DNA from: Herbaspirillum sp. meg3
GTDB lineage: Bacteria; Pseudomonadota; Gammaproteobacteria; Burkholderiales; Burkholderiaceae_D
Assembly (NCBI RefSeq): GCF_002257565.1
Contig: NZ_CP022736.1
Coordinates: 3,038,001 to 3,102,000, forward strand
Length of the DNA: 64,000 bases
Direction of reading: 5' to 3'
Both the position numbers and the translations under genes were made by a program. Below the pieces are notes generated by a model, which worked only from the letters and a program-made list of their open reading frames with translations, ran no database searches and had not been told where the DNA came from. The stretch's first letter is position 1; every line of letters starts with the position of its first letter. Of the stretch, positions 15,788-24,385 are shown piece by piece.

Positions 15788-16116
15788 AAAGCGCGTATGA
15801 GGGGGGCGAAGCGCAAAAATCATCCCCGCTTTGCCCCTCGTATCAAGGACTACGCTGCGGCTCATACGTCCGGGAGTGCCTGTATTTCGAGTTCGCCCGT
15901 CTCCTCATTGCCGCAGCACCATCATCCGGTCACCCGCGCAGCCTCCATGCCCGAAGCCCTTTTCAGCAAACAGGAATGATGATCCAAGGGCGTTTGTGAT
16001 TTTTGATCAGCCAACGAAGAAACTCAAAGAAATTCGAATTAATTTGCGGCAATGCGGCATTAACGGATATTATAAATAGAAATTATTCTCATTTAATAAT
16101 ATTCACTCGCCTCTCC
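15788..16116. other. Intergenic region with hairpin and Fur-box candidate
   Basis: The 329 bases after the dehydratase contain an imperfect hairpin (about 15801-15837: GAGGGGGGCGAAGCG against CGCTTTGCCCCTC) that may end the dehydratase transcript. They also contain an AT-rich promoter-like section before the TonB receptor, including the Fur-like site. No gene is evident. Confidence 0.45.
16077..16091. promoter_or_regulatory. Possible Fur box
   Basis: The minus-strand sequence TGAGAATAATTTCTA matches 10 of 14 defined positions of the 7-1-7 Fur consensus TGATAATnATTATCA. It sits about 26 bases before the ATG of a siderophore receptor, where iron repression would be expected. Confidence 0.45.
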
Positions 16117-18246
16117 ATGCTCTCCTCCCGTATTTACCCCCTTTTTGTCGGCTTGGCCGCCCTTACCCCCTCCGCGCTGATCGCGCAAACCACCTCTCCG
16201 GCATCGTCCGGTATTAGCGAACCGACTGCGGAGGCAAATCAACTTCCTGCGGTGACGGTGGTATCGGACGGCGACGCAGGGACAGGGTTCAACGCTGCCA
16301 AACCGCTGGTCAATAAATCCAGTATTCCGCTTTCGCAAACGCCGCAGTCCATCACGGTGATACCTCGCTCGGTACTCGACAGCCAACAGGCAGTGACCCT
16401 GTCGGACGCGTTGAAGAACGTACCGGGTGTCGTTTCCAATCAATATGGCCGCCGCGGTTGGGACGATTTGATCATCCGCGGTCAGGTGGCGTCGGATTCG
16501 CTGTATCTGGATGGATTGCGCACCGCCGCCTCCAATCGCGTGGCGGAACAGTTGTTTGGATTGGAGCAGGTAGAAGTGCTGAAAGGGCCGGCCTCGTTAC
16601 TCTACGGCCTGGTACTGCCGGGCGGCTTGGTCAACATGGTCAGCAAGCGTCCGCAAGGATATGACTTCGCCAATGTCGACGTCACGGTCGGTAGCCATGA
16701 TTTCTATGAAACAACGGTCGACCTCAACAAATCACTTTCGGAAAACGGCAAGCAAGCCTTCCGTATCAACGGCCTGATTTCCAATTCCAACGATGCCACC
16801 GATTACGTCTGGTTCAAAAACCGCTATATCGCGCCTTCGCTGTCGCTTGACCTGGGTGCGCGCACGGACTTCACCATTCTGACGAGTTTTCAGGAGCGCG
16901 GCTATGTCCGTCAGCAAGGCTTGCCTCTGTCCGGTTCCATTACCGGCAATATCAACGGCAGCATCCCGCGCAGCAGATTTATCGGTGATCCTGCGACGCG
17001 CCCTTACAACGCAACGGAAACTCGCCTTGGTTATTCGCTGACACATCGCTTCGACGATGGCTGGACGCTGCACAACAACCTGCGCTATCAACAGTTCAAC
17101 ATGAGTGGACAACTGATCGCCAACAACGTCCTCAATGCGACCAGCCAAAGCCTCACGCGTACCGGTACGGACCAGACCTACAACGGCCAGACGTTCACGA
17201 TGGACACCAACTTGCAGCGCAGCTTTAACACGGCGTTCGGCAAGCACGAAATCACCTTCGGCAGCGACTATCTGAACACGCGCGAAGATGTACTTTCCTA
17301 TACCTGTACCGTGCCTGCGCTGAACGTCTATAACCCGGTCTATACAGGACGCTTCGTCTGTCCTGCTGCGCCCGGAACCAATACGTCCACTACCGTGCGT
17401 GACCTGGGCATTTACCTGCGCGACCAGATTCAGTTCGGTGATCGCTGGCAACTGGTCGCCGGCTTGCGCCGCGACACGGCATCCACATACGCCGACAACA
17501 TCCGTACCCGCACCCATACTGACAATCCGGCCAGCGCCAATACCGGTTCCGCAGCATTGATGTATGAAGTACTGCGTGGCGTGCGCCCCTATGTGAGTTA
17601 CGCCACTTCGTTCTACCCCAACAGCGGCACCGACGCCAGTGGCAACACCTTCAAACCGGAAACCGGCAAGCAGGTGGAAGCTGGCGTCAAAGTGGAAATG
17701 GATGAGGGCCGCACGAATCTGAACGTCGCGGTATTCGATCTGTATCGCCGCAATGTGTTGCAAGCAGACCCGAATCCAGCCAACAACGGCTTCAGCATCG
17801 CAGTCGGCGAACAGCGTTCGCGCGGCGTCGAAATTGGACTCACGTCGGACTTCAAGAACGGGCTGAGCATCATCGCAGGCTATGCCTATACCGCCGCGAC
17901 GATCACCGACGATGGCGGTCAAAAAACCACTACCGTCGGTCAATGGCTGGACAACGTGCCACGCCACACTTTCAACACCAGCGCACGCTATCGCTTCAGC
18001 GGCGAACTGAACGGATGGGAACTGAACGGCGGCGTTCGCGGACAGAGCATGCAACGCACGAACGGCTACACCCTGCCCGGCTATGTTCTGGCCGACACAG
18101 GTATCGCCTACAACGCAGCAAAGTGGCGCGCCGCGCTGAACGTGAAGAACATCTTCAATACCGAGTACTACGCAGGCGGTCTGGCTCGGGCGGTCGCGTT
18201 GGGTGACGACCGCACTGTGATGCTGACGCTGGGATATCGATACTAA
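16117..18246 (+). CDS. TonB-dependent siderophore receptor
   Basis: A 709-residue outer-membrane receptor. It has a signal peptide (FVGLAALTPSALIAQ), a TonB-box-like LPAVTVVSDG, a plug domain (SIPLSQTPQSITVIPRSVLD, GVVSNQYGRRGWDDLIIRGQ) and a long beta barrel ending in an aromatic residue (LTLGYRY). The plug resembles ferric-hydroxamate/ferrichrome receptors (FhuA/FhuE type). ATG 16117 fits the signal peptide; the open frame upstream to 16003 lies over the Fur-like site and is rejected. No siderophore synthesis or sigma-factor gene is adjacent. Uptake of a siderophore made elsewhere is likely. Confidence 0.9.
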   Translation: MLSSRIYPLFVGLAALTPSALIAQTTSPASSGISEPTAEANQLPAVTVVSDGDAGTGFNAAKPLVNKSSIPLSQTPQSITVIPRSVLDSQQAVTLSDALKNVPGVVSNQYGRRGWDDLIIRGQVASDSLYLDGLRTAASNRVAEQLFGLEQVEVLKGPASLLYGLVLPGGLVNMVSKRPQGYDFANVDVTVGSHDFYETTVDLNKSLSENGKQAFRINGLISNSNDATDYVWFKNRYIAPSLSLDLGARTDFTILTSFQERGYVRQQGLPLSGSITGNINGSIPRSRFIGDPATRPYNATETRLGYSLTHRFDDGWTLHNNLRYQQFNMSGQLIANNVLNATSQSLTRTGTDQTYNGQTFTMDTNLQRSFNTAFGKHEITFGSDYLNTREDVLSYTCTVPALNVYNPVYTGRFVCPAAPGTNTSTTVRDLGIYLRDQIQFGDRWQLVAGLRRDTASTYADNIRTRTHTDNPASANTGSAALMYEVLRGVRPYVSYATSFYPNSGTDASGNTFKPETGKQVEAGVKVEMDEGRTNLNVAVFDLYRRNVLQADPNPANNGFSIAVGEQRSRGVEIGLTSDFKNGLSIIAGYAYTAATITDDGGQKTTTVGQWLDNVPRHTFNTSARYRFSGELNGWELNGGVRGQSMQRTNGYTLPGYVLADTGIAYNAAKWRAALNVKNIFNTEYYAGGLARAVALGDDRTVMLTLGYRY

Positions 18247-18280
18247 AATCTTCTTCGTACATTCCGAGTCTGCTCACACA

Positions 18281-18312
18281 AACGCCCGAGGCCAGCCATC
18301 GGGCGTTTTTTC
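18281..18312 (+). terminator. Intrinsic terminator of the TonB receptor gene
   Basis: Arms AACGCCCGA (18281-18289) and TCGGGCGTT (18299-18307), followed by a run of T to 18312. Confidence 0.9.
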
Positions 18313-18366
18313 TTTGGTGGAAGTTCTGCGTCGCTTGGGCAAAGACAGTGATGAAGTTTGCATCTC

Positions 18367-18822
18367 TTACTTCAGCACCTTTGCCATCTCTGACGTCTGC
18401 GCCCATCCCATACCGGCATAAAGTTCGCGCCCCATTTGCGTCGCATGCAGAATGGCAAATTGCAGGCCGCGTGCGGCGAACGCTTCTTCGGCCAGACGCA
18501 TCAGCATTTTGGCGATTCCCATTTTTCGATGGGATGGTTCAACGTAGACGTTGAGGACGTAGCCGCGCTTGTCTTGCTCAGGATGGGAAGGATGCGGCGG
18601 CCAGTCGATCGACATCAGGCCGATGCCGGCCACCACCTGATCGTTGTCGATCGCAAAAAAACCGTAGTAGCTGCCATCCAGCAAACGCGGCCTCAGCCAC
18701 ACGCGAAAGGCACTCGTCATTTCTGCCAGCGTCTTGTCATCGCGCCCTGCCTCGCGAAACATTTCTTCGCGGTGCCGGCAGATGATGTCGATATCATCAA
18801 TATGGGGAGGCCGTATCTGCAT
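18367..18822 (-). CDS. GNAT-family N-acetyltransferase
   Basis: A 151-residue GNAT protein. The acetyl-CoA binding region reads LNVYVEPSHRKMGIAKMLMR (Q/RxxGxA form) with the preceding strand YYGFFAIDNDQVVAGIGLM, and the C-terminus (LHATQMGRELYAGMGWAQTS) fits the fold. The substrate is unknown. It is convergent with the TonB receptor across the terminator at 18281-18312. It is unrelated in close detail to the GNAT at 10692-11174. Confidence 0.82.
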   Translation of the reverse strand: MQIRPPHIDDIDIICRHREEMFREAGRDDKTLAEMTSAFRVWLRPRLLDGSYYGFFAIDNDQVVAGIGLMSIDWPPHPSHPEQDKRGYVLNVYVEPSHRKMGIAKMLMRLAEEAFAARGLQFAILHATQMGRELYAGMGWAQTSEMAKVLK

Positions 18823-18894
18823 CTTGTATTTCCACCATCATCCAATACGCATTACAACGGTTGAAAATCTCGGCGACAGAATTGAAGGAACGAC

Positions 18895-19590
18895 TCAGAC
18901 CGTCCCGGCGGTTTCCTGCGCGGCCTTGGCGAGCTTGGCGCGGAAGTCGAGATCGGCGTCGGACTCTTTGTCGTTTTTATCCTTTTCAACCGTCGCCTGA
19001 TGCGTCAGCAGATAGCCCGTGTAGGCGGCCAGCAAGTCCTTGGTGAAATCAGCCTTGTCCTTGACCGGCTCCCAAGCTTTCTTGCCCATCTCGTCTACGG
19101 AAACGTTGGCGCCATTGAAGCTGATGCTGTAGGTCTCGTTCTTCTCGTCGTCCATGAAGTCTTCGAGGAAAGCGGTGGCGCCGGCGCCGGGGTTCTTGCC
19201 GGCAAAGTCATTGGCGACGGCATTAAGCGCCGCCTTGCGGCTCATGTCGGCCTGAGAAATCATCCCTGACAGCTGGCTTTGCAGCGCCGGATTAGCCTGC
19301 AGCATCGCCTGGAACTTGTCGTTGCGCTTGTCGCCGCTGAGTTCAAGCCCATTGAGGCCGGACGTGATGCGAAGAGCTGGCGGGACGGAGATGCCGGCTT
19401 GTGACAAGGCGGTGCTCAGCGCGGCGACGGCAGCAGCTTGCGAAGATAGTGCGGAGACATCGACCGCGTTGGCGGCTGCATCGGTTTTGACGCTGGCGAG
19501 GACTTCGCGAAATGGCGTGCCGACGACGTTGCTCGCAGGCGTCAGCGTCTGCGAATCAAGTCCTATTGTTCCGTTGGCGACCTTGAGCAT
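18895..19590 (-). CDS. Unknown Ala/Ser-rich soluble protein
   Basis: A 231-residue protein with no recognisable domain. The first 80 or so residues are rich in Ala, Ser, Thr and Val with hardly any charge (AVDVSALSSQAAAVAALSTA). The rest is charged and helical with many Lys and Asp, and includes NDFAGKNPGAGATAFLEDFM and a repeated DK/EKDKNDKESD section. There is no Sec signal peptide or membrane helix. ATG 19590 is chosen because AAGGAG lies 6-8 bases before it; the open frame to 19617 lacks such a site. The composition recalls substrates of flagellar or type III export, an impression only. It is monocistronic. Confidence 0.6.
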   Translation of the reverse strand: MLKVANGTIGLDSQTLTPASNVVGTPFREVLASVKTDAAANAVDVSALSSQAAAVAALSTALSQAGISVPPALRITSGLNGLELSGDKRNDKFQAMLQANPALQSQLSGMISQADMSRKAALNAVANDFAGKNPGAGATAFLEDFMDDEKNETYSISFNGANVSVDEMGKKAWEPVKDKADFTKDLLAAYTGYLLTHQATVEKDKNDKESDADLDFRAKLAKAAQETAGTV

Positions 19591-19713
19591 GTTCTTCTCC
19601 TTATGTTTATCCGGCACATTTTATGAGTACCGCCGGACATTCAAAATCAAATGAAGCAGGGTTATTTCCGGTCAATGCATTTTTCAATTAACTTTTTATC
19701 AACTTTCAGAAAA

Positions 19714-20334
19714 TCAAAGCGTCATGTCGCGCACCAGCGAATACGCAATGCTCCACATGACGACGGCGATCAGCCCGTCCAGAATACGCCACGCCACTGC
19801 GCGTGCGAACAAGGGCTGCAACAGTCTTGCACCGTAACCCAGTGCAAAGAAAAACAGCAGCGAACTCGCACCGGCGCCAAGCGCAAAAGCAATCTTTTGC
19901 CCTTCGTATTGCGTAGAGATCGAGCCGATCAGAAACACCGTATCGAGATAGACGTGAGGATTGAGCCAGGTCAGGGCCAGACAGATCAGCAGCGTCTTTT
20001 TCAGCGGCTGTGGCGTCGCATCGCCGGCGGCCAAGGCTGCGGAAGATCGCAACGCCGACCACAAGCTTCTGGCGCCATAGGCAAACAAGAAGGCAGCGCC
20101 GATGTAGCGCATGGCTTGTTCCAGCCACGGCAGTCTGGCAATGACGACGTCGAAACCAGCAATACCCGCAAAGATCAGCACCGTGTCGGAGAGAAAACAG
20201 GTCAGGCAAATCAGGAAGACATGTTCGCGCCGCAAGCCCTGACGCAGCACAAAGGCGTTCTGCGAACCGATGGCGAGGATCAGCGAAAGGCTGAGGCTGA
20301 ATCCGGCGGTAGCGGCTTTGAATGCATCGATCAT
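19714..20334 (-). CDS. ArgO/LysE-family amino-acid exporter
   Basis: A 206-residue inner-membrane protein with six hydrophobic segments. The motif ILAIGSQNAFVLRQGLRREH is the hallmark of the ArgO (YggA)/LysE branch that exports L-arginine or L-lysine. The second half holds ALTWLNPHVYLDTVFLIGSI, also conserved. No argP-type LysR regulator is next to it; the divergent gene is a GntR regulator. The arginine/lysine assignment comes from family resemblance. Confidence 0.88.
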   Translation of the reverse strand: MIDAFKAATAGFSLSLSLILAIGSQNAFVLRQGLRREHVFLICLTCFLSDTVLIFAGIAGFDVVIARLPWLEQAMRYIGAAFLFAYGARSLWSALRSSAALAAGDATPQPLKKTLLICLALTWLNPHVYLDTVFLIGSISTQYEGQKIAFALGAGASSLLFFFALGYGARLLQPLFARAVAWRILDGLIAVVMWSIAYSLVRDMTL

Positions 20335-20516
20335 GGAGAGAACTGGCGCTGAGAAAACCCGCTACCTTACACCGGATCGCTGTTGTCGGCTTGACAGGCA
20401 ACACGGCGACTCCTGCGCAGCATAGACCGAATTTGTGCAGCAGATCCGGAAGCCATGCGCTACCATTGCCGGTAATCGAATTCTGCAACCGGCCACGTCA
20501 CCGCCGAAGCCACCGC

Positions 20517-21287
20517 ATGACAATGAAACCATTGCTGCAACCCGCCGACGAAGCAAGCCGACGCCCTGCATTGCGGCTTGCCGAAACCGTCTATGAAAAA
20601 CTGCGCGACGACATCTTCGCCTTCCGCCTGCTGCCCGGCGACCGCTTTGCCGAGAACGACGTCGCCGAGCGTCTCCAAGTCTCCCGCACGCCGGTGCGTG
20701 AAGCGCTGATGCGGTTACAGAGCGAAGGTCTGGTGCGCGGCTATTTCCGCAATGGTTGGGAAGTGGTGCCGATCGACTTCTCCCGCTTTGCCGCCCTCTA
20801 CGACCTGCGCGAAATGATTGAGCTGCATGCGGTACGCCGCCTGTGCGATCCGGGCAGGCCTGCGTCCGCCCGCGACACACTGCTGGCCGAAGCCGGCGCC
20901 ATTTGGCGCGTGACGGCCAGAAAGCGCTCAAAAGACGGCCTCGCCGTCGCTGCACTGGACGAGCAATTTCACCTGATGCTGGTCGCCGCAGCAGGCAACC
21001 CGGAGACCGATGCCGTCTACCGGCAAGTCACAGAGCACATCCGCATCATGCGACGTCTGGACTTTGCCTACGGTGACTGCATCGCCGACACCTACAACGA
21101 ACACGTCGCCATCCTCGATGCCATCGCCGATGGTGACACCACCCAGGCCGGCGCGCTGGTCGAACGTCACATCAAGGACAGCCACGCCGTCGTCGAACAG
21201 ATCACCATCGACCGGCTTGAACATGTCCGCACTGAGATGGCTCAGCATCCCTCGCCGGCACCCGCACGGCGCAAACGCTTCGGCTGA
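20517..21287 (+). CDS. GntR-family (FCD/FadR subfamily) transcriptional regulator
   Basis: A 256-residue regulator. The N-terminal winged helix carries the GntR signature NDVAERLQVSRTPVREALMR. The C-terminal all-helical FCD domain has metal/ligand-binding residues in LYDLREMIELHAVRRL, LDEQFHLMLVAAAGN and YNEHVAILDAIADGDTTQAG. ATG 20517 (or 20523) is chosen because the fold begins shortly after; the upstream open frame to 20322 is unlikely. It is followed by an oxalate/formate-type MFS gene on the same strand whose upstream region contains a palindrome of the kind these proteins bind, so control of that carrier is likely. Confidence 0.88.
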   Translation: MTMKPLLQPADEASRRPALRLAETVYEKLRDDIFAFRLLPGDRFAENDVAERLQVSRTPVREALMRLQSEGLVRGYFRNGWEVVPIDFSRFAALYDLREMIELHAVRRLCDPGRPASARDTLLAEAGAIWRVTARKRSKDGLAVAALDEQFHLMLVAAAGNPETDAVYRQVTEHIRIMRRLDFAYGDCIADTYNEHVAILDAIADGDTTQAGALVERHIKDSHAVVEQITIDRLEHVRTEMAQHPSPAPARRKRFG

Positions 21288-21401
21288 AGCACGCATTTAG
21301 TGCAGCTTACCGGGCGCTGACAGCCGCGCCCAGTGTGTACTTCCGACCGACCACCTCCCGCTTCTCTCCTGATATTGCCAGTTCTCTCCGGCGTGCGCAG
21401 C

Positions 21402-21434
21402 GCTCTTGTGTTGCTCTTGCGTTGCTCTTGCCTC
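21402..21434 (+). repeat. Three tandem 11-base repeats upstream of the MFS gene
   Basis: Units GCTCTTGTGTT, GCTCTTGCGTT and GCTCTTGCCTC follow each other at 11-base spacing, about one helical turn. They lie between the GntR gene and the MFS start. Confidence 0.6.
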
Positions 21435-21486
21435 GCACTGGTGCGATGCCCGTCCAATGGCACGAATCCTGCATTCGTTTGCCACG

Positions 21487-21506
21487 AATTTATGCATACA
21501 TAAATT
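21487..21506. promoter_or_regulatory. Palindromic operator candidate (GntR type)
   Basis: AATTTATG (21487-21494) and CATAAATT (21499-21506) form a perfect 8-base inverted repeat with spacer CATA; the core ATGCATACAT has the ATG-n-CAT form seen at FCD-type GntR operators. It is about 50 bases upstream of the MFS start. Confidence 0.55.
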
Positions 21507-21556
21507 AACAACCCATCGGCAACGCGCTCCATCCCTCTTACTTCAGGAGAAAACGC

Positions 21557-22837
21557 ATGACCACCTTGACTGAAACATCCGCCCCTGCCAGCGCGCAGGG
21601 CCTGCTCCAGAACCGCTGGTTCCAGCTGCTGATCAGCCTGATCTGCATGATGGCGATCTCCAGCCCGCAGTACGTGTGGACACTGTTCACCAAACCGCTC
21701 TCGGCCAAACTCGGCGTGCCGTTGTCCGAGCTGCAAATCACCTTCTCGATGCTGATCGTGCTGCAGACCTTCTTCTCGCCGTTTCAGGGTGGTCTGATTG
21801 AACGCTTCGGTGCGCGCCGCCTGATCTCCATCGGCACGCTCATGTCGGGCCTGAGCTGGGTGTTGGCGTCGCAAGCTTCCAGCATCGGCATGCTGTACCT
21901 GAGCTACGGCCTGGTTGGTGGGCTCGGCACCGGCATCGTGTATGTCGGCGTGGTCGGCCAGATGGTGCGCTGGTTCCCCGATCGCCGCGGCTTTGCCGTC
22001 GGCATGGTCGCCGCCGGTTATGGCATGGGCGCGATCCTGACCACCTTCCCGATCTCGTCCGCACTCGCCGGCCAAGGCCTGGAAAGCACGCTGTGGCAGT
22101 TCGGCATCATCTTCGCCGTGATCGGCGTGATCGCCTCGCAAGCACTGCGCTCGCCTGACCCGATGACAGCGCTGCCGGCAACACGCGTCGCGCAGTCCAC
22201 CGGCAACGACCTCACACCGCGCCAGATGCTGCGCACGCCGCTGTTCTGGCTGATGTTCTGCATGATGACCATGATGTCCACCTCGGGCCTGATGGTGACC
22301 TCGCAAATGGCCAGCTTCGCGCGCGACTTCGGTGTCGCCAACGTGATGGTGTTCGGCCTCGCCGCCCTGCCGCTGGCGCTGACCATCGACCGCCTGACCA
22401 ATGGGCTGACGCGTCCTTTCTTCGGCTGGGTATCGGATCACTTCGGCCGTGAAAACACCATGTTCTTCGCCTTCGCCCTCGAAGGCATCGCCATGGCGCT
22501 GTGGCTCATGACGCGTGAAAACGCGGTGTTGTTTGTGTTGTTGTCTGGCGTGGTGTTCTTCGGCTGGGGCGAGATCTTTTCACTCTTCCCATCGACACTG
22601 ACCGACACCTTCGGCACGCGCAATGCAACAGCCAACTACGGCTGGCTGTATATCTCGCAAGGGATAGGATCGATCCTCGGCGGACCGTTGGCTGCGCTGA
22701 TGCACGAAAAGACCGGTAGCTGGCATCCGGTGTTTGGCACGGCGATTACGCTGGATATTCTTGCTGCGGTGTTGGCGTTGTTGGTGTTGAAGCCTTGGCG
22801 GAAGCGGTATTTGGCGAAGACCTCAAGGCTTGTTTAA
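21557..22837 (+). CDS. MFS transporter, oxalate/formate antiporter family
   Basis: A 426-residue carrier with twelve predicted membrane helices, of the OxlT-like MFS group: WTLFTKPLSAKLGVPLSELQ near the start, YGLVGGLGTGIVYVGVVGQM in helix 4, and WFPDRRGFAVGMVAAGYGMG. These carry small mono- or dicarboxylates. ATG 21557 follows a good CAGGAGA. The codon use is strongly GC-rich. The GntR gene upstream and the palindrome between them suggest substrate-controlled expression. The natural substrate is unknown; no oxalate-degrading genes are next to it. Confidence 0.88.
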   Translation: MTTLTETSAPASAQGLLQNRWFQLLISLICMMAISSPQYVWTLFTKPLSAKLGVPLSELQITFSMLIVLQTFFSPFQGGLIERFGARRLISIGTLMSGLSWVLASQASSIGMLYLSYGLVGGLGTGIVYVGVVGQMVRWFPDRRGFAVGMVAAGYGMGAILTTFPISSALAGQGLESTLWQFGIIFAVIGVIASQALRSPDPMTALPATRVAQSTGNDLTPRQMLRTPLFWLMFCMMTMMSTSGLMVTSQMASFARDFGVANVMVFGLAALPLALTIDRLTNGLTRPFFGWVSDHFGRENTMFFAFALEGIAMALWLMTRENAVLFVLLSGVVFFGWGEIFSLFPSTLTDTFGTRNATANYGWLYISQGIGSILGGPLAALMHEKTGSWHPVFGTAITLDILAAVLALLVLKPWRKRYLAKTSRLV

Positions 22838-22870
22838 TTAAAAGAAAAACTTCGAGTTTTATAACGAACT

Positions 22871-22897
22871 GGTGAGGTTCCAATTACGAGCCTCACC
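22871..22897. terminator. Hairpin between MFS and ATPase genes
   Basis: GGTGAGG (22871-22877) pairs with CCTCACC (22891-22897) around a 13-base loop. The region is AT-rich, but the T-run is not directly adjacent to the stem on either strand. A weak terminator for the convergent genes is possible. Confidence 0.4.
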
Positions 22898-22921
22898 TGA
22901 ACAACCATATATTCACCAGCA

Positions 22922-24385
22922 CTACGATTTTATGGCCTCTCGCAAGTCACCTAGAAATTGCAACGCGCTTTGTTGATTCGCTGGCACAGTAAGCCAGACA
23001 TAAGTCGCTGCCCGATAGAGCTCCTTAAAATCAAAACCGCCACCTAAGGCATTCTTTAGATTTAAAAAATAATCTTTAGAATCTGTTTCTGCCTGCATAG
23101 CCAAAGCAATTGCAATGTCGCCCCGTCTGTCAGGCCACATATCTGCAAATGCCTGCGTATTCGCCTTGGTCGCCGCAACCATATATTCAGCGGGGTCTCC
23201 AGTCCCCGGCAAGTATTTGTACGGCCAATGCAAATGTTCTCTAAGCTGATCTCGTTGATCTCCGTCGTACACGCCAACTATCTTTATTTTTTTCAACTCT
23301 TTCGGAAGTCTTGTCAATATTTCGTTTATATCGCTCCACCCCTGTACCCAAGTAACATCCAGATGGTCAAAAAAGTCATCATCCTGCCATTGCATCAACG
23401 CTATTAAGAACTCTGCCGCACTTCGATCTTCTGTAATTACCAAGATAGGTTTGAAAGGAACAATTTTTAGACTCTCATGCAGAGTAGTTTGCAGCGGCGA
23501 CACTTGGGAGATTACGTTTGCACCAGCCCTAGCCAACAATGCTAAATTCTTCAGAGGAACTCCTTTTAGCGTGTGCTGAGAATGCGTCGATAGAATGGCG
23601 GTAATTTTACTTTGGTCGCATCTATGCATGATGTAACTCATCAGGGCCTCCTGCGCTCGAGGAGGGAGATGCGACTCAGGTTCTTCTAATAACAAAAAAC
23701 TCTCTGAGGGAATTCGTTGCAACGCCCAAACTAAATAGTTAATACAGAGCTCTCCTTGCCCCATATCCTCAGAACGATAAGTTACCCCTGCGGTCGTAAC
23801 TTCGAAGTACGGAAATACTGGTTCGTTCCCATATTCTTCAATTTCGTACGTTTTTACTTCGCTATAGCTTCTTCCTGTAATTGTCTTGCGCCAATCTAGA
23901 GTTATAGAATCATCCGTAATCTGTGGGGCCCCTTCCAATGCACTTTCAAAATCGCCATCATTGCGTATTACATACTTAATCCGCTGAGAGGCTAAAGCGG
24001 CATCTACGTACTGAACTTTGGGAGTATCTCCCTCAGGGCAAATTAGCGCTGCGATTTGATCTGCATTCGAAACTTCCACATACGCCCCCGCATCGTTACG
24101 CACAGAGAAAAGAGGACTCGCGACGTAAGGGACATTCGCATCTTGAGCTCTTAAATTAATTCCTTGTGATTGAGCATATCCAGGTGCTAATGCGGAGAAA
24201 ATCGCCTTTAATAAAGTTGTTTTACCAGCCCCATTTTCACCGCAAATAGCCATCACGTTTTCGCTGAATGCGATTTCCAGATTTCCTATTCCTCTAACAT
24301 TTTTCAGAGATAACTTAGTCAATGCTATTTTATTTTTACGCTTGACGACTTTCTTTAATAAGTCTTGAGCGGCAGCAGATCTCAT
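22922..24385 (-). CDS. ABC-type ATPase fused to a TOPRIM nuclease domain (OLD-like)
   Basis: A 487-residue protein. The SMC/AAA_21-type ATPase head has Walker A GENGAGKTT (49-57), signature-like GQGE (209-212), Walker B LLLEEPE (231-237) and switch histidine in STHSQ (266-270). The C-terminal part has TOPRIM elements: the glutamate of LVITEDRSAAEFL (E319) and the DxD in GVYDGDQRD (374-376), the metal-binding residues of OLD-family nucleases. The small body between Walker A and Walker B holds no long coiled coil. ATG 24385 is chosen: it overlaps the stop of the DUF262 gene as ATGA and has GGGAG upstream. Known relatives (OLD, GajA of Gabija) cut DNA in phage defence. The pairing here with DUF262 is not one I can name. 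Confidence 0.85.
   Translation of the reverse strand: MRSAAAQDLLKKVVKRKNKIALTKLSLKNVRGIGNLEIAFSENVMAICGENGAGKTTLLKAIFSALAPGYAQSQGINLRAQDANVPYVASPLFSVRNDAGAYVEVSNADQIAALICPEGDTPKVQYVDAALASQRIKYVIRNDGDFESALEGAPQITDDSITLDWRKTITGRSYSEVKTYEIEEYGNEPVFPYFEVTTAGVTYRSEDMGQGELCINYLVWALQRIPSESFLLLEEPESHLPPRAQEALMSYIMHRCDQSKITAILSTHSQHTLKGVPLKNLALLARAGANVISQVSPLQTTLHESLKIVPFKPILVITEDRSAAEFLIALMQWQDDDFFDHLDVTWVQGWSDINEILTRLPKELKKIKIVGVYDGDQRDQLREHLHWPYKYLPGTGDPAEYMVAATKANTQAFADMWPDRRGDIAIALAMQAETDSKDYFLNLKNALGGGFDFKELYRAATYVWLTVPANQQSALQFLGDLREAIKS

Noticed and set aside
16003..16116. N-terminal extension of the TonB receptor
   Set aside because: It would put 38 residues before the signal peptide and run across the Fur-like site; the ATG at 16117 gives a normal signal peptide.
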